Below, one piece after another: positions 46,551-59,979 of a stretch of DNA of 64,000 bases (the first letter of the stretch is position 1; each line of letters begins with the position of its first letter). This DNA comes from Gorsachius magnificus (taxonomy: Eukaryota > Chordata > Aves > Pelecaniformes > Ardeidae). The DNA is taken from NCBI GenBank assembly GCA_034008185.1, contig CM067085.1:79224275-79288274 (forward strand), written 5' to 3'. The translations under genes and the position numbers were made by a program. The notes below the pieces were generated by a model. The model saw only the letters and a list, made by a program, of their open reading frames with translations. It made no database searches and had not been told where the DNA came from.

Positions 46551-47812
46551 TCCCAGGCACTCCCAGCCCCAGGCGGTACGACTGGCAGGGTTGCCCAGCG
46601 GCTGGTGGCCTTGCCAGGCTCTTCCCCAGCAGAGAGAGCTTTCAAAGCCCGGGCCTGATCCCGCTTCCTGGCCCCCAGCGAGTGATATCGCTCTCCAGAA
46701 GCAGCGATACAGAGAGAGATTTATATAAAAGGCGTCATAACACCAGCTCTTCGAAACAAGACTCTCTCTTTAATCAAAGTAGTAATTTCAAGTATCTTAC
46801 CGTGTGACCAAGGTTTGACTTCAGGAAAGACTGACTAAACTCCACACCCGACGTTTGCTTCTTCTGCATCTGTACTGCACAATTTAAACCATGAAGGACT
46901 AACAATTGTGATTAATGACTGATATTAAAAAGCCTTCGGCTTCAGAAAGGCATTAAGGCCATAGCTTACCCCCCCACAGAAAATTGCCTTGGCATGAAGA
47001 GCATCCTGAATTGTTCATCTTTATACAGAGATGTGGAAGTTTGAAGTGCTAAATACTATAGGTGGTCAAAACCTGCAGAAATGCAAACATTTTCATGAAT
47101 ACACGCTGTAATTCAAGTAAAGTTTGTTTTGTCAAGTGACTTTTGCTAGGATCATTTCCTCTCTTTTTTAGCACAAAGAATAAATCCAAGAGCCTTATGC
47201 CAAAACTCTTAACTACATCCTTTCCATCCTTCCTTTGAGTATACGCCCTGCTGAGAGGGGAGCAAAAGATACAAGCAGTGGAATTCCCATCTTAGCAGGA
47301 GTTTGCATTTGAAGAGGTGGGCACCCACAATTTTCCTCTCTTTTTCATACCTTGCGTACATACACCCTTAATCAGGTATTGAGGATGCTCAGGGACTCCA
47401 CAAGATTGTGCCCGCAGAGCCTATAGCTCCTTCCCTATAAGGTTAAGAGTACATAGAGGTTATATTCCTTATCTTAATGTTTGGTCTCTGTTTTGATCTT
47501 ACACATTTAAATAAAAGATACAAAGCTGCGAATACTCCTCTTCCACGGCTGAATTTTCCAGTTCTCTGTTGACCTCAGAAATGAGAATTCAGTTTGAATT
47601 GGTGAGAGTGTTGTCCTGAGCCAGTGACATCTGTAGAGCAGAGAATTACAGCACCTTACAAAGTTACACCTTACCTCCGTCTTCAAGAGTTTTCCAAGAT
47701 GCTGTAAGATTCCCATCGCAAAGCACAACTGTATGGAGTAGGAGTAGTGGACTCATGCTAATCACATTTAAGTTCTTATTGCAAATAATGCACATAATAG
47801 ATGTGAACTGGG

Positions 47813-47829
47813 AAAAAAAAAAAAAAAAA
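47813..47829. repeat. A homopolymer, 17 bp
   Basis: Seventeen consecutive A's following GAACTGGG. Confidence 0.9.
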
Positions 47830-50800
47830 GGGCAACCAACCAAAAGCTTCCTAATAACGGGCCTTAAGCTTGGCTTCTATGTAATAAGTCAGCCACCAGC
47901 AGCCCGAAGTTCATTTAAAAGGCACCAGACACGCATTAAGTGACAAAAGGGGAAAAACGCAGCAAACTTTTAGTCTGGGAGATTAAGAAGGAGAAAGGTC
48001 TGCGCAATGGTCTTTTCAATCGGCACCTTATGCGTTTCCACAACCCGGGACCTGCCTAAAATTAACGACAGCTTCCCCGCACCCTGCGCTGATTTACAGG
48101 AACCCATCTTGGCCATAAGGAAGGACAGAGCGTGTAACTTCTTCCTTTTACCTCGGCACCAGCTGTAAATCTCTCAAAGCAGGAACGCACCGGAGGAAAG
48201 CATTAGGCACTGGGAACCCGTGTTCCTTCCCTGCTTGCACGGCCACGACTCTAAGTCGCCGTCAATTTTCCGCTGCTTCTTGCTACGGGTTTTTGTTTAG
48301 TTCTGAACAATTCTTTCTGCGAACCCGCGATCCGTGCCGCCACAGCTGATTATTCTTTTCAGATGGTTTCCTTCACGAACATCCTGAGACTTAATTCTTG
48401 TTACAGTACTCTCCCTACCCCAAGGAGCACATTTCCTATTGACCAATACTCTGCTCAATTCTGATTATAATTGTAAAGGCACCGCGCCGAGATTAAACCT
48501 CCTACTTCCACATCTCACGCACAGCAATCTGAGAGGGTTATTAAAATAGACTCCCTTCTGATCATCTCTGTAGACATTTTAATCTCACATTCAGTGTTTT
48601 TATATCCAAACCTTGCTCCTCACACACAGGGGGGAGGGAATTAATTGAATTGAGTGGGAGGTTGATTTGGTGGAGTCCATTGGAACTGAGCAAAAGTAGC
48701 TCTCGTCTATTGAAAAGCACTTACCCTGAATTCTAACAAAATAAGCCCATTTTTAAACTGCTCACTTCAAAGGGAAGAGTGGGAATTGCTTGTGCTCTGT
48801 CTTTCCCCACTAGTGTCTCTATTATCATTTTTCTTAAAACCAAAACAGGCACCTGGGAAAGGATGATACAACTGCAATGTATGGAGTGGAACGTGGTTTT
48901 TTTGGTGGTGGGTTTGATTTTTTTTTTCCCCCCCTGCTAATGTTATTTCTAATACAGAAATGTGAAAGGCCTTTTGGGGAAGGGAGTCACGGGATGAGGA
49001 TGGACTGTGAGGGAGACAGTGGGGTAGGCAGTGAGCGGTACTTCATTTTCCCCTCTCTGCCCACTGAAATCTCATGGTCTGGGTTCACTTGCTGATTTTC
49101 TTATGTCCTCTCACTTATATGTAAAGGACACAAAAAGCAGGAACAGCAGGAGAAAGCATTTGCCTAAAGCCTCCGCTCAGATGTCGGTGCACGACGCAAA
49201 CCGGAGCTTCCCTCCTGTTTGGATTGGGACACTTCCATAAAGCCCAGCACCTCCCCGAGCAGAGCGTGCTTTGAAGAACAGCCTGCAGGGTTTGTCTTGG
49301 AACAGAAGAGGATGGTGGAGCAGGAGGACGTTGGGAGCACATTGGGTGTGCTCATGGGTTGATGCTCGCGACCCGTCGGCATCTCTGGAGAGATGTGGTC
49401 ATTAGGAATGACTCGGGACTTGCATGAGTCAAGGGAAGGAGAACGTGTAGGTGTCCCATATCCTGCCCTCGCACTGAGGATCTTCAGCAAGAAGGCAGAA
49501 TATTTGCTGGGAAGGCCAGAGAGGAGAGAGAAAGACTAACGCTAATATTAAACATAGGGGTACTCGTGTCAGGACCCCCAAGTTAGCAGCCCAGGCTCAG
49601 AAACAGACCCGTTAAATCCTAACCCCCTTCTACCTCTTCCAATAACCTAGCGCATGACATAGCATTGCAGTACTTTAACGTAACATGGATACGGTGAGCT
49701 CAAAATACCCTCTGCTTTCCTGGGCCATGCACTAAAACCTGTGTACTCACCTAAAACATAGGTGTAAAGTATCCGTTTGGGTTCTAGGACTAAGCAAAGT
49801 TTCAAAGAGGCCATGGCTAGAAGACAGCGTTCTCAAGAACTACTCCTGTGGAGCTGAGCCCTTGGTTTCCAGGACCCAGAGGTGTCTCAGAGAAATGACA
49901 GGTAGTCCTCAATGCCAGTTATATGTCAGCATGGTCTCTAGAGCTCCACATTTCCAAGTTTAGTCATCCTCATTTTGCTACAGTCCACCCTCTTTAGTAC
50001 TTTTCTGGTAGGTTAGGGGAATCTCAAGCAAGTCCGGGAAGTATGATACATGGCAGCCCCCCAGTTAAATAAAAGCCTGTAAAGAACGTCTGGGTACCTG
50101 CAATCCAACTAGAAATCCTGGGAGTTAAGACCTTACTTTCTGCCAAGCTGCAGTGGGAAGTTCAGGGTGAGGAGCATCAAATGCTGAAGCACGAGGAGCC
50201 CCTTCAGGAGGAACCCAAGTTCTCTCCAGCGAGTACCAAGGGGTCACAACTTTGTCCGTAACTTCAGGAGCATCAGCAGTTCTGTAGCACCTGGTACTGC
50301 CTTATGTTAAAGCTCCCCTCACGTTCTTTCAACAACAAACTACTGTCCTCCTTGCTGTTTTTAATTAATTGCTTCTATTTACCAGATTTTACATTTGTTA
50401 ATCTGATCGATATCAAATTAACCTCGCCTTCAAGGTCGTTAGTGAACAGGCTGAAAGAAACCGCTTTCAGAAAAGCCTGGGGGCAGCAGGTACCCCCTCC
50501 CTGTTTGACACTAGCAACCACCCTCTCCTGCCAATTGATCTTCTCTCATTGCTAGCCCTTCCTTTAGCCTATCAGTAGGTTTCTGAGATCTAAAAACCAG
50601 AAAAAACCCGAACTAACTGGCAATTCTGCCACATCCAATTGGTATCTGGCCCGAGATATAGGCCCAGGCAGATGTGGGGGGGGGTAAGAACCCCCCCAAA
50701 AAATTCATTCACGTGCAAAGCCGAATGAGATGGAAAGCTTTGGAGTGTGTTTTCTGAAGCGTTGCTACTACCACTGTAACATTATCCCGCTAAATTTAAA

Positions 50801-51358
50801 GTCTCTTTTCATCCTGTATATACGTCCGCATAAAGCGTAATCCCAAACATTCCCACCCCCCGTTTCGGCACCAAGACCGTCCTTGTCACCTGGACTCCTC
50901 GCCGCTAAATCTTGTGCCGTTCCTCACACACGAGGGGTCTCACTCATCCCCCATCGCACCATTCCCCATGTACCTGCAGATAAGGTCTCCTGGGGCCAGT
51001 GCTCCATGCAGGGGACGTGACGGATGAAGCCGGCTCTCTGGGTTCAGCGTTAGATCCATCCAGCCCCCCCAGGTCAGCTCCGGCTGGGGAAGACGCGCAG
51101 TTCCCCAAGACTTGACCCAGCAGTTCCCGCAGATGGCCAGCAACAGGATTTGGAAGCCAGGGTTGCCACAGGACCACTGCACCTTCACCGACGAGCACAG
51201 GGAGCCTGCAGCAAGCGCGCGGGGGATCGTTGACGGGGGCGAGATGGGTCGCAGGCAGGAAAACCAGGGAACAAGCACAGGGAAGCAGCACTGGGTGGAG
51301 AACACATCAGGAGAGCGGCTTTCAAAAAAAGTGTAAACAGTGTAAATGCTCTAAAGTC

Positions 51359-51379
51359 GGGGGGGGGGGGGGGGGGGGG
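51359..51379 (+). repeat. G homopolymer, 21 bp
   Basis: Twenty-one consecutive G's, then AGGCGACAGG. Long G runs are rare because they form quadruplexes and are unstable. The length in the assembly may be inexact. Confidence 0.9.
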
Positions 51380-53228
51380 AGGCGACAGGCAAGTGGTGTG
51401 GGAGAGAAAAGAAAACCATTCATTTTAATTAAGGTTTCGTATATCTACCCTGAAACTAGATGGGAAAAGGGGAAAGGAAATGAGGGAGTAGGGGGGAAGA
51501 GGCGCAGAATTTCAGACAAGCTGTAAACCAAGGCCAGCAGAACTTTTTCTTCCTTTTCATTTAATGCTCAGCCCGCTCCGACTCTTAACGCACAGAGCTA
51601 TTAATACGCTTCAGAAATTTAGTACCAGGAACCAAGCTACGGTTAATTTTGCTGCATACCTCTGCTTATCACCTGCACATCGTCATTAGCCATGAACAGA
51701 AATATTTTAGTCCATTCCTTGAGAACCGCCCTTATTGCAGCCTCTTAAAATACCGAATCAATGTGGTAGAACAGCTTTATTTTTGGCTCCCTTTCTTTGA
51801 CATCCAGATCCCAGATCGGTGTTAATATACATGGCAATTATGTTCTAACTAGAAATGCCACAATATTTTACTTTCTTCATTACTACATAAATATGTAGAT
51901 TTATACGCATGGCTCACAAGTAGTAAATATTACCCTTGTCTGTCACCACGAAACAGTAAAAGCCTGGCTCACGAAGCGCCGCTTTCTCGCCCTTCTCCTC
52001 TGACGCTACGGCGAGGGGGAAAAAAAAAATCAGGAATGATTCTTTGACAATTACTCTGGCCTTTGCCACATGACTGACACCTCAAAGGAAGAGAGCACCT
52101 TTGCCTCAAGAAACTTAAGGTATAAATGTCAGCCCCTCTCCGTTGGGTAAAAGCAAATATTCTCATCGTGATTAACAAGGAACTAACACGGCGTTTCAAG
52201 AAAGCTTTTCTGGAAACGGAGAACAGGAAAATCCCACCGAGATGATAACCAAAGACTTGAAAAAAGCCGCACCTGGAGAATCCTGCCTGGCCCTAGAGCA
52301 GCAATGGCAGAAACACAACAGACGTGGCAGGGTAGGCTAAAGGTAGGGGAGGAAAAAAACCTGCAAAACCCCCCAAAAAGCCATGCAGAATAATCAGCAT
52401 CCCAGAGACCATCATCATTAATCCATGATTACATATATTTTTTTCTTGCCTCACTGAAGAAAAACCACATTAAGAATTTAAATAACTTTACTTAAGCAAA
52501 GCATTCAGCATAGCCAGTGAAGCTGGTGCAATCCACCATTTTGGCAGCATGTGGCAAACCATTTCGTAAGATGCTGTTGTGAAGTGATGTGCTTATTATG
52601 CCAATAATAAGCCAATTATGCCATTTATGTTATATCTCTATATAATATACAGTATTTTAGTAATTATTAGCGTCTAGAAACTGAAGAGGTTCATCTGGGC
52701 ACTTAGGCCAATGAACATCACAGTGTGTATTAGCTTAAGTCCTAGAGCTACTCTGTGTTTCCACCTACGTCTAAAATCCACGCCAGTTCAGCCTTTAGGG
52801 CTGGAACAATTATATCAGCATGGAATGTTTTAAAGCTGAGATTTCATTACATTTTAGCTGGTATTTGACTTCTGTTGAAGCAGGGAGCGTTGTCTTCCCC
52901 CTCCTCCCAGGGGTATGCTCCACCTACTTCGGCTTTTCTCTACCCATTCAGTGACCAGGGTCCGTCCACGAAAGGGCAAAAACTAACACCAAAAGGGAGA
53001 GAGGCAGAAGAGAAGGGAGAAATTTGACTTTTTTGGTAGGGAAGCTGTTAATTTAGCAAGTTGAATCACCCAAGTGAAGGGCAAGAGCAAGACAGGCATC
53101 AGAACTGGCAGAAGATCACCCAGCCCAAAATGGGAGGCGCAGGACTAATCCCTTCGACAGCCGCAAGCCGTAACAACAGCCCAACCGTAAAGTGAAAGCA
53201 CCTCCTGAACGATTCCTGGCTAGATGAG

Positions 53229-53700
53229 GATGAGGAACTCCTAGAAAGAGTCCAAAGGAGGGCAACAAGGATGATGGGGGGACTGGAGCATCTCCCCTAC
53301 GAGGAAAGACTGAGGGAGCTGGGCTTGTTCAGCCTGGAGAAGAGAAGGCTGAGAGGGGACCTCATCAACACCTACAAATATCTCAAGGGTGGGGGTCACG
53401 AGGACGGAGCCAGACTCTTTGCAGTGGTGCCCAGCAACAGGACAAGGGACAATGGGCACAAACTGAAGCACAAGAGGTTTCAGTTGAATATGAGGAAGAA
53501 CTTCTTGACTTGGAGGGTGCCCAAGCCCTGGCCCAGGCTGCCCAGGGGGGCTGTGGAGTCTCCTTCTCTGGAGATATTCAACCCCCACCTGGACGATGTC
53601 CTGTGCCCCCTGCTCTAGGAGAACCTGCTTGAGCAAGGGGGTTGGACTGGGTGATCTCCCGAGGGCCCTTCCAACCCCTGCCATTCTGGGATTCTGTGTG
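53229..53700 (+). mobile_element. CR1 fragment, tail type B
   Basis: Plus-oriented, about 470 bp, from GATGAGGAACTCCTAGAAAG to CCATTCTGGGATTCTGTGTG. It is very similar to the second half of 18213-19026 but keeps the full G run at 53276-53281, so its frame is intact where the other copy is shifted. Confidence 0.95.
53271..53618 (+). pseudogene. CR1 ORF2 C-terminal remnant, open
   Basis: Encodes YEERLRELGLFSLEKRRLRG, GARLFAVVPSNRTRDNGHKL, RFQLNMRKNFLTWRVPKPWP and VESPSLEIFNPHLDDVLCPL with a stop at the usual ORF2 end. The catalytic domains are missing because of 5' truncation. Confidence 0.85.
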
Positions 53701-56700
53701 ATACTCCTTGCCATGCAAGAGCAGCATTTGGAACACCTCCCTGTCCTTGAGAGCCACACTGACGAAGGGATAGGAGAGAGAAATAGGATACATTGTTAGT
53801 ATTGATATATTTAAAGTGAAATGTCTATTATGTGGAGCTAAATCTTTCATATAACGTCACATTGTGTTCAAGGAATCGGGCAGTTGTTGGTGTTAAAGGC
53901 TTTAAAAGTCCAGTGACAATTTCACAAGCATGAAGTGTATTGCTTCTGCCTTCCACCTACCAGTTCCTAAAACCCCTGCAGCTTCACTAGCACGAGATGC
54001 ACCAACTGGCCATTTCTCAGCATCACTGAATCAGCATTTGTGAAAATAACATTAGAAGGTTTCAGGTGCTAGCAGTCTGCGCCACCTTCGTGTGGGTAAC
54101 TCATGGAGAAGCCAAGCACTGCTTCACCAGATGAGTGTCCCTAAAGATCAGGCATATCCTACTGCAGACAGGCAGGAGGAGCCACCAATGTTTTCGTGAC
54201 CGACAACCTAACACCAGCTTCTAAATACTCAGAATGTGGATGTAAAGCTGCAAGTCTTCCTCACTTACGTATTGGAATTATTAAGAATGTTACACATTTC
54301 TTGGGAGATTTTAGCAACAACCTATTTCCAGTGATACAGAAATAAGTTTGATTATTGTGTCCAGCACAAAGAAATTTATTACAGTGGTGAGGCAACGTTA
54401 GGGATTATCTCCTAAGTGCAAGCAGCAAAAATCAAATTTGGAACAAAGCCGACATCCAAAATATTTGAATCTTGTTCCATCTTCCTTGCTGCTTGAAGTG
54501 ATTGCAAAAGAAGAAGGTTAAACGTTAACAAGCGGAAGACATTTTGACACCTCTAAAAGTGCCAAATACAGGGGATGAGCAAGGAAGTCAGTAACAAACC
54601 TGGTAACTCCTACAGATCGAGCAGCTTAAAACATTGGCTCTTTGGCAGCGGAAGGAGTCGCCAGGGGCTCCAAACAGCAGGACGGTGGCGAAGCAGCATG
54701 CTGGTACCTGGTGGGAAGAGGCAACTCCGTGTACAAGCACTCGCTCAACAGATTTACAAGAAGAGGTTGGGATTTTGTACTATAGCTCACGGCAGCCCGA
54801 AGATCAGAGCTGTACCTGTGACAATTATTAATCCATAGAAGATTTTATTCAAACCAGACTGCCAGGTCTCAGCTGAATTCACAGTGTCTTACATTACTTC
54901 CATTTTTAAGTGAATCACACTTGGCCTCGCACCGATACGCAGCTCCTCTCCATAGGGCTGCTCGACAAATTTAAAAAAAAAAATAAGACATTGCAATTTA
55001 AAAAAAATTGCAAATTCATTTTTTGAAGTTGAAAAAGCAAGAAGAAGGATTCTTGTAAGAAGGGGTGCAGGGACATGGGCTGAACCCAGCTGAGAAGGTG
55101 TACAGCTTCAAGACCACTTGCCCTGCAGGTCTGTGCAGAGGAAGCCCTCAGCTACTGTCTCACATCTGGAGAGTCAAAGTTCTTGTACAGCAATTCAATA
55201 TTTACATCATTTTCTCTCAGGTTTTTTTTTTTTTCCCCTTCTATAGCCGGTCACTACGACTGGATGAACCTTTTCTTCTCCCTAGAAACACGGTTTTGGC
55301 AGGGCAGAGATGTCCGCAAGAGAGCGAATCTCAGCATTCAGTAGCAGTTGCCTAGATACAACCTCCGAAATGGCAGGAGTCTAGACTCATTTTTTCCAGC
55401 ACAGAAAATTAATGTCTATTGTTCCAAGTTCATTGAGTTCCACATCGACTATTGCGGAGTTCTACTCACACAAACGTAAGTAACATTTACCGACAGACGC
55501 ACCGAAGAAAAATGACAAAGTAGGGGACCGACAAGTATAGCTAAGGATTAGGGGGTTTATTGTAAAAGAATGATTCAGAGCACAACATTAAGCTCCTAAG
55601 ACATTTCAAAAAACATGAAGCATTTGAAGAGCTCCTGTCTTAGTGTAACAAGGATGTTGGTTGCTCAGGATTCCAGCAGTGCTAAACACTAAGTGAAGCT
55701 GAAATTCATTTGACTAACAAGATCCAAGGATTTCCAATGAGGGGACTGTCTCAAAACAGGCTGAAGGGCTCCCAGATTTTTCTAGGGCTACTCCGTATCT
55801 TAATACAAGAGCCTGAAATGCAAACAGCCCTAATTTCACTCTACGGCATATACCCCAATAGTTGTGAAATCACGGAAGCAACTTGCTACGGTCACGGAAG
55901 GATCTCAAAAATGCTGGAGAGGAGTCCTAGGAGGCACTGAATCTGCAAGTCTTGGGTCCCTAGAAACCTCGAGGTGTGGTAGATCATCAGGTTTTGCCTC
56001 CAGCAAAAGGAAAAGGAAAGTTTAGGCTTTATAGTCCTGTGCAAGGACAGCAAGCACAATGTATTTACTTTCCAGTAATTCTATCCGGAAGCTTACCAAG
56101 GAGTTCTCAGTGTACGAGGTGGGCTGGATTCCCTGCATAGGAAGAAAATCTCTGTACCTTTCTCTAGCTATGGAGGAATGTGTCACACACACTGTTTCAA
56201 ATCACCTTGAAAAAAAAAGGTCTGATTTACAGCATTCCCTTCTTTAGAAAATGAGGACACTGCTGTGGACTTAAGGAAGGGTGTTGAGGGGTGTATTCTT
56301 TCTTGAAAACCCCAAGTTTTCAACTGGTGCAAAACTTGCAAAGCTGGAGTAAGAAATGAAACGTGGAATCCCTTTCCTTAAGACAACCTATTCAGAAGAC
56401 CTATGTAAAGCTTATCGATACAAACCAACAGTCCACATTCCTGTGAAAAAAAAAGTTCTGATACTTTAACATGTTTGCTTTGAAAAGGGATCTGCTTGAA
56501 CCATTTCCAGGTATCCGTAAGGAAACTGTAAATAAACGTCAGTATTGGTCTGTCAGTAAGAATATTTATTTTCTATAGACTTCAATTTTCCTAACTCCGA
56601 GCACTTGCTGGTGATAACGGGAGGTGAGTTGGTAATTCTTCCATTACCACAGCTGAGAACACATCCCTTGGTGGACCAAAACGTGCTGCAGACTTACTCA

Positions 56701-57766
56701 AACAAGGTAAAGCACCCGGAGGAAAAAGGCTCTTTAGAGTTCAATCACAGCAATGCCGAAGGGCTTGGCGCTACCATTCTCATTCTCCTTTTGTCATCAA
56801 AAGAGCGACTCATTCAAAGAACACCCACCTCTCTGTAACAAGATGGCACCACCAATACCTTCGTTTTTAAGACCTATCATGAGTTAAGAGCCACCTAGGA
56901 GCAAAAGGTCATCTACTATTAACCATGTATTCTAAAGCAATTACACTCCAGAGGTGAGGTTTAAAAATTAAAATAACCACTTTCTAAAAACCAAAGTGGA
57001 CTTAAATTGCATTCAGAGATTTCGGTCTGGATTTCCCCCCCCACCCCCAAGGTCTGACAGTAAGCATAGCAAAGCAGTGACGCAGACTGACTGGAGAGGC
57101 TGGGCAACTTCTGTCTTCAGAGTTTAAAGAACAGAACAGGTTAGACACACCTCTGACCAAAATAGTTATGGTCTACCAGAATTTGCTTGAGAGCTGAAGA
57201 ATAAACTTGAGGATGAAGGTGGCCTCTGGTCTATTTTCCATGAACATCAACAGGAAAATACCTCTCTCTTGTCTCTAAAAAGAGAGGACAAAGGAAAAGC
57301 CCACGCACTTTGAAGCACAACCCTTGTTGACAAAAAAATGTACCCAAATTACCTTAAAGTCGATACCTGAAGGTTAATGCTCAGACAGCAGAGCACAGCA
57401 TGCTGCAGAGCATCTCGCTGGCACAGCCCTGCGGCTCTTTCCTGGCTGCAGATGGCCAATGCCCGAAAGCAGTGGCAGGGCCGGTGTCCCACCACTTGCA
57501 GCAAATCACCAGTGCTGCCAAGTAACCTCTCTTGCTTCAGAACAGAACACTTAGGCCAGCACGACATCGGCTGCGCGGCTGACATCTTCAAAGGATGCGG
57601 ATGCTGCGAGGGGCAAGGCCAGGGCACTAAGGAACTAAGGGGATGGGGCCAGCCCAAAGGATACTGGAGCACCATTCCATGGAATACAGATGGTCAGAGA
57701 TTTCAGACGTTTTTTCATCAAAATGCACCAGTTCCAACATGTGCCACTTTTGATGACTCCCCAACA
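53701..57766. other. Unique sequence, no gene recognised
   Basis: No transposon or convincing exon. A T-rich patch lies at 55222-55234. Confidence 0.45.
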
Positions 57767-58476
57767 AATCACAGCATCACAGAATCGTTTAGGTTGGAAA
57801 AGCCCTTTAAGATCATCAAGCCCAACCGTTCCCCTGCCATCCCACCCCCAAACCCTGGCCCTCAGCACCGCCTCTGCCCGGCTGTTAAATCCCCCCAGGG
57901 TGGGGACTCGACCCCTTCCCTGGGCAGCCCCTTCCAGCCCCTGACAGCCCTTTGGGGAAGGAATTGTTCCCCAGGGCCAACCTCAGCCTCCTCTGCTCCA
58001 GGCTGAACCCCCCCAGCTCCCCCAGCCGCTCCCCAGCACCCTGGGGCTCCAGACCCCTCCCCAGCTCCGCTGCCCTTCTCTGGACACGCTCCAGCCCCCC
58101 CAGGGCCTTCGGGGAGGGAGGGGCCCAACCCTGACCCCAGCATTCGAGGGGCGGCCCCCCCAGTGCCCAGCACAGGGGCACGGTCCCTGCCCTGCTCCTG
58201 CTGGCCACACCACTCCTGATCCAAGCCAGGATGCCGCTGGCCGGGCCCTTGGCATTCCAGCCCCCTCCGACCAACCCCCCCAGGGCCTTTTCCGCCAGGC
58301 AGCTTTCCAGCCCCTCTGCCCCACGCCTGGAGCGCTGCCTGGGGTTGTTGTGACCCCAGGGCAGGACCCAGCACTTGTCCTTGTTGACCCTCACCCAATT
58401 GGCCTGGGCCCATGGATCCAGCCTGGCCAGGTCCCTCTGCAGAGCCCCCTCCCCTCCAGCAGATCGACACCCTGCT
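57767..58476 (-). mobile_element. CR1 fragment, GC-rich, 0.7 kb, tail type A
   Basis: Minus-oriented from the tail (AATCACAGCATCACAGAATC) to the 5' break after CCAGCAGATCGACACCCTGC. It is the longest type A copy. The minus translation shows VNKDKCWVLPWGHNNPRQRS, ESCLAEKALGGLVGGGWNAK and GGLERVQRRAAELGRGLEPQ, which align with the ORF2 C-terminus at 18259. Much of the body is G/C-rich and several frames stay open only because stop codons are rare in such sequence. The long open frame at 57862-58470 is one of these shadows, not a gene. Confidence 0.95.
57885..58394 (-). pseudogene. CR1 ORF2 C-terminal remnant, diverged
   Basis: A 169-codon open frame in the register of ORF2 ([47 protein letters not shown]). 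The conserved segment between FSLEQRRLR and LALGNNSFPKGLSGAGRGCP seen in type B copies is missing, so this subfamily or copy has a deletion of ORF2 sequence. It has no catalytic motif. Confidence 0.75.
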
Positions 58477-59919
58477 ATCTTGCTTTACCTAGCTCTTTGG
58501 CAAGCCATCCGTGCCAACCATCCCAAACTACCCCCATGCGTAGCCTGCCCTAGGGCTGGGGGCTTCAGGCTTTCAGCCTCACTGGCTTCCAGGGATGACC
58601 AGTGCTCATCCTGGGAAAACCAGCTCCCCCAGCCGCCTGCCAGCAATCGCTAAGCTCTGACACCTCCCTACCTGCTGAGAAAACAGATCATGTTTACTTC
58701 AAGCTGTACTGATTTTGACCAGACTTGTTTTAAAATACCCCCCCAAAATAATTCAACCAGTAACTCTCCCCTTACCAATTCGTTAAGGGCTATTTATGAG
58801 TGAAAACAATTTAATGAAACCTCCTGAAACCCCCTCAAAGCTCCCCTGTCCAATACTGCTCCTGCTGCAAAGCATCCTTTCCCTCCGAATCCTCGCGTAC
58901 TCCCCCCCGGTGTCCCCAGGCCCCATCACTTTTGCTACCTTGCAAGTTGACACTGGTTAGAGAAGAAAAAAAAAAAAAAAAAAAAAAGAGAGAGAACACC
59001 GTGTGCCCGCAGGTTTTTTCCTTCCCTTTTCTGTAGGGCTGGAAGTAAGGACTTTGACCTAGCAATCCAACTGCTGGTGGGCACAGGAATAGGAACACCT
59101 TGCTACGCCACGGGACCACGATCCCATCCCGCTGCCTGGCAGGGAACCCGCCCCGGGGGGAGCTGGGGAACAGGAGAGGCACTGGGAGACAGCGCAATTA
59201 CGCGCGTCTCATTTCCGTATGGAACCGGGCTAAAACTCATAAAACATGCAGAACTCTTCAGTAATAGGAGTGCTATTTTGAGGTTTTTTTGGGGGTTTTG
59301 ATTTTTTTTTTGGTTTTTTTTTTTTTTTTGAGTTATTTAAGCCAATCTGCATTTAATTCACATTTTCCCGAGGAAGAGAAGTTCTTTGCTTTTCCTTTGC
59401 TGCCTGCGTGCAGAACTAATCAAGAAAAGAGTATAGAATTTAAACATTACATGCTGCAAACTTTGAAGGGGGAAAACCAAAGCAACATAATCCTCTTCCA
59501 AATTCAGTTGGTTGATCACGGGAAAGCTCAGAAAATTACAACAAAAGTTTATCGTGCAGTAAAAACAACATTTGTTTTTAAGGTGAAGCAGGAACTCACC
59601 CATCTCCTTGTGTTAACCACCCTGAAGAGACCAAACACGCGCCCACCTGTAGATGCACTGTAGGGATTTTCAGAGCTTAAGAGACTCAGATTAGGTAATT
59701 CTAAATAAATTCTTACATTAAAAGAGAAGAAAACAAGTTAAAGACATTCTCTAAAGCTTCAGTAGTGTGGCACATTCATTCTTCAGCAAGGCAGGAACCT
59801 TGTCACTGGTTCTAGCAAGCTACTTGTGGACTAACAGAAAGATTTGTAATAGATTTATCATTCCTTACAGTTGGATTATTGCAGTCCACTGATTAATTTT
59901 ACCAAGGCCCGTTAAGTAG
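58477..59919. other. Unique sequence; A and T runs
   Basis: Contains a 22-A run (58966-58987) and a T-rich patch at 59285-59331. No gene recognised. Confidence 0.45.
58966..58987. repeat. A homopolymer, 22 bp
   Basis: Twenty-two A's followed by GAGAGAGAG. Confidence 0.9.
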
Positions 59920-59979
59920 GAAATAGCGTGGCAAATCCCACTGTTTCGGAAAAATCAAGTCGCTCTCCTCATCCTCAGC

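Larger units (their letters stand above)
46551..53228. other. 6.7-kb stretch without recognised transposons
   Basis: AT-leaning unique sequence. It includes a 17-A run (47813-47829), a T/C-rich patch at 48896-48935 and the G21 run at 51359-51379. Open frames are below 125 codons, without domains. Confidence 0.4.

Noticed and set aside
9525..53700. The CR1 ORF2 fragments as functional reverse transcriptases
   Set aside because: All are 5'-truncated downstream of the endonuclease and RT catalytic motifs, and several are frameshifted.
57377..58006. A 209-codon plus-strand open frame
   Set aside because: Its second half is antisense to the CR1, and its first half has no domain and overlaps opposite-strand frames. 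Treated as chance.
57862..58470. A 202-codon minus-strand open frame, G/A/P-rich
   Set aside because: It lies entirely within the CR1 at 57767-58476, in a frame other than ORF2. It stays open only because the sequence is GC-rich.
59826..59889. A GTGGACT...AGTCCAC inverted repeat as a possible hairpin RNA
   Set aside because: Only 7 bp of stem with a loop of about 50 bases, expected by chance.
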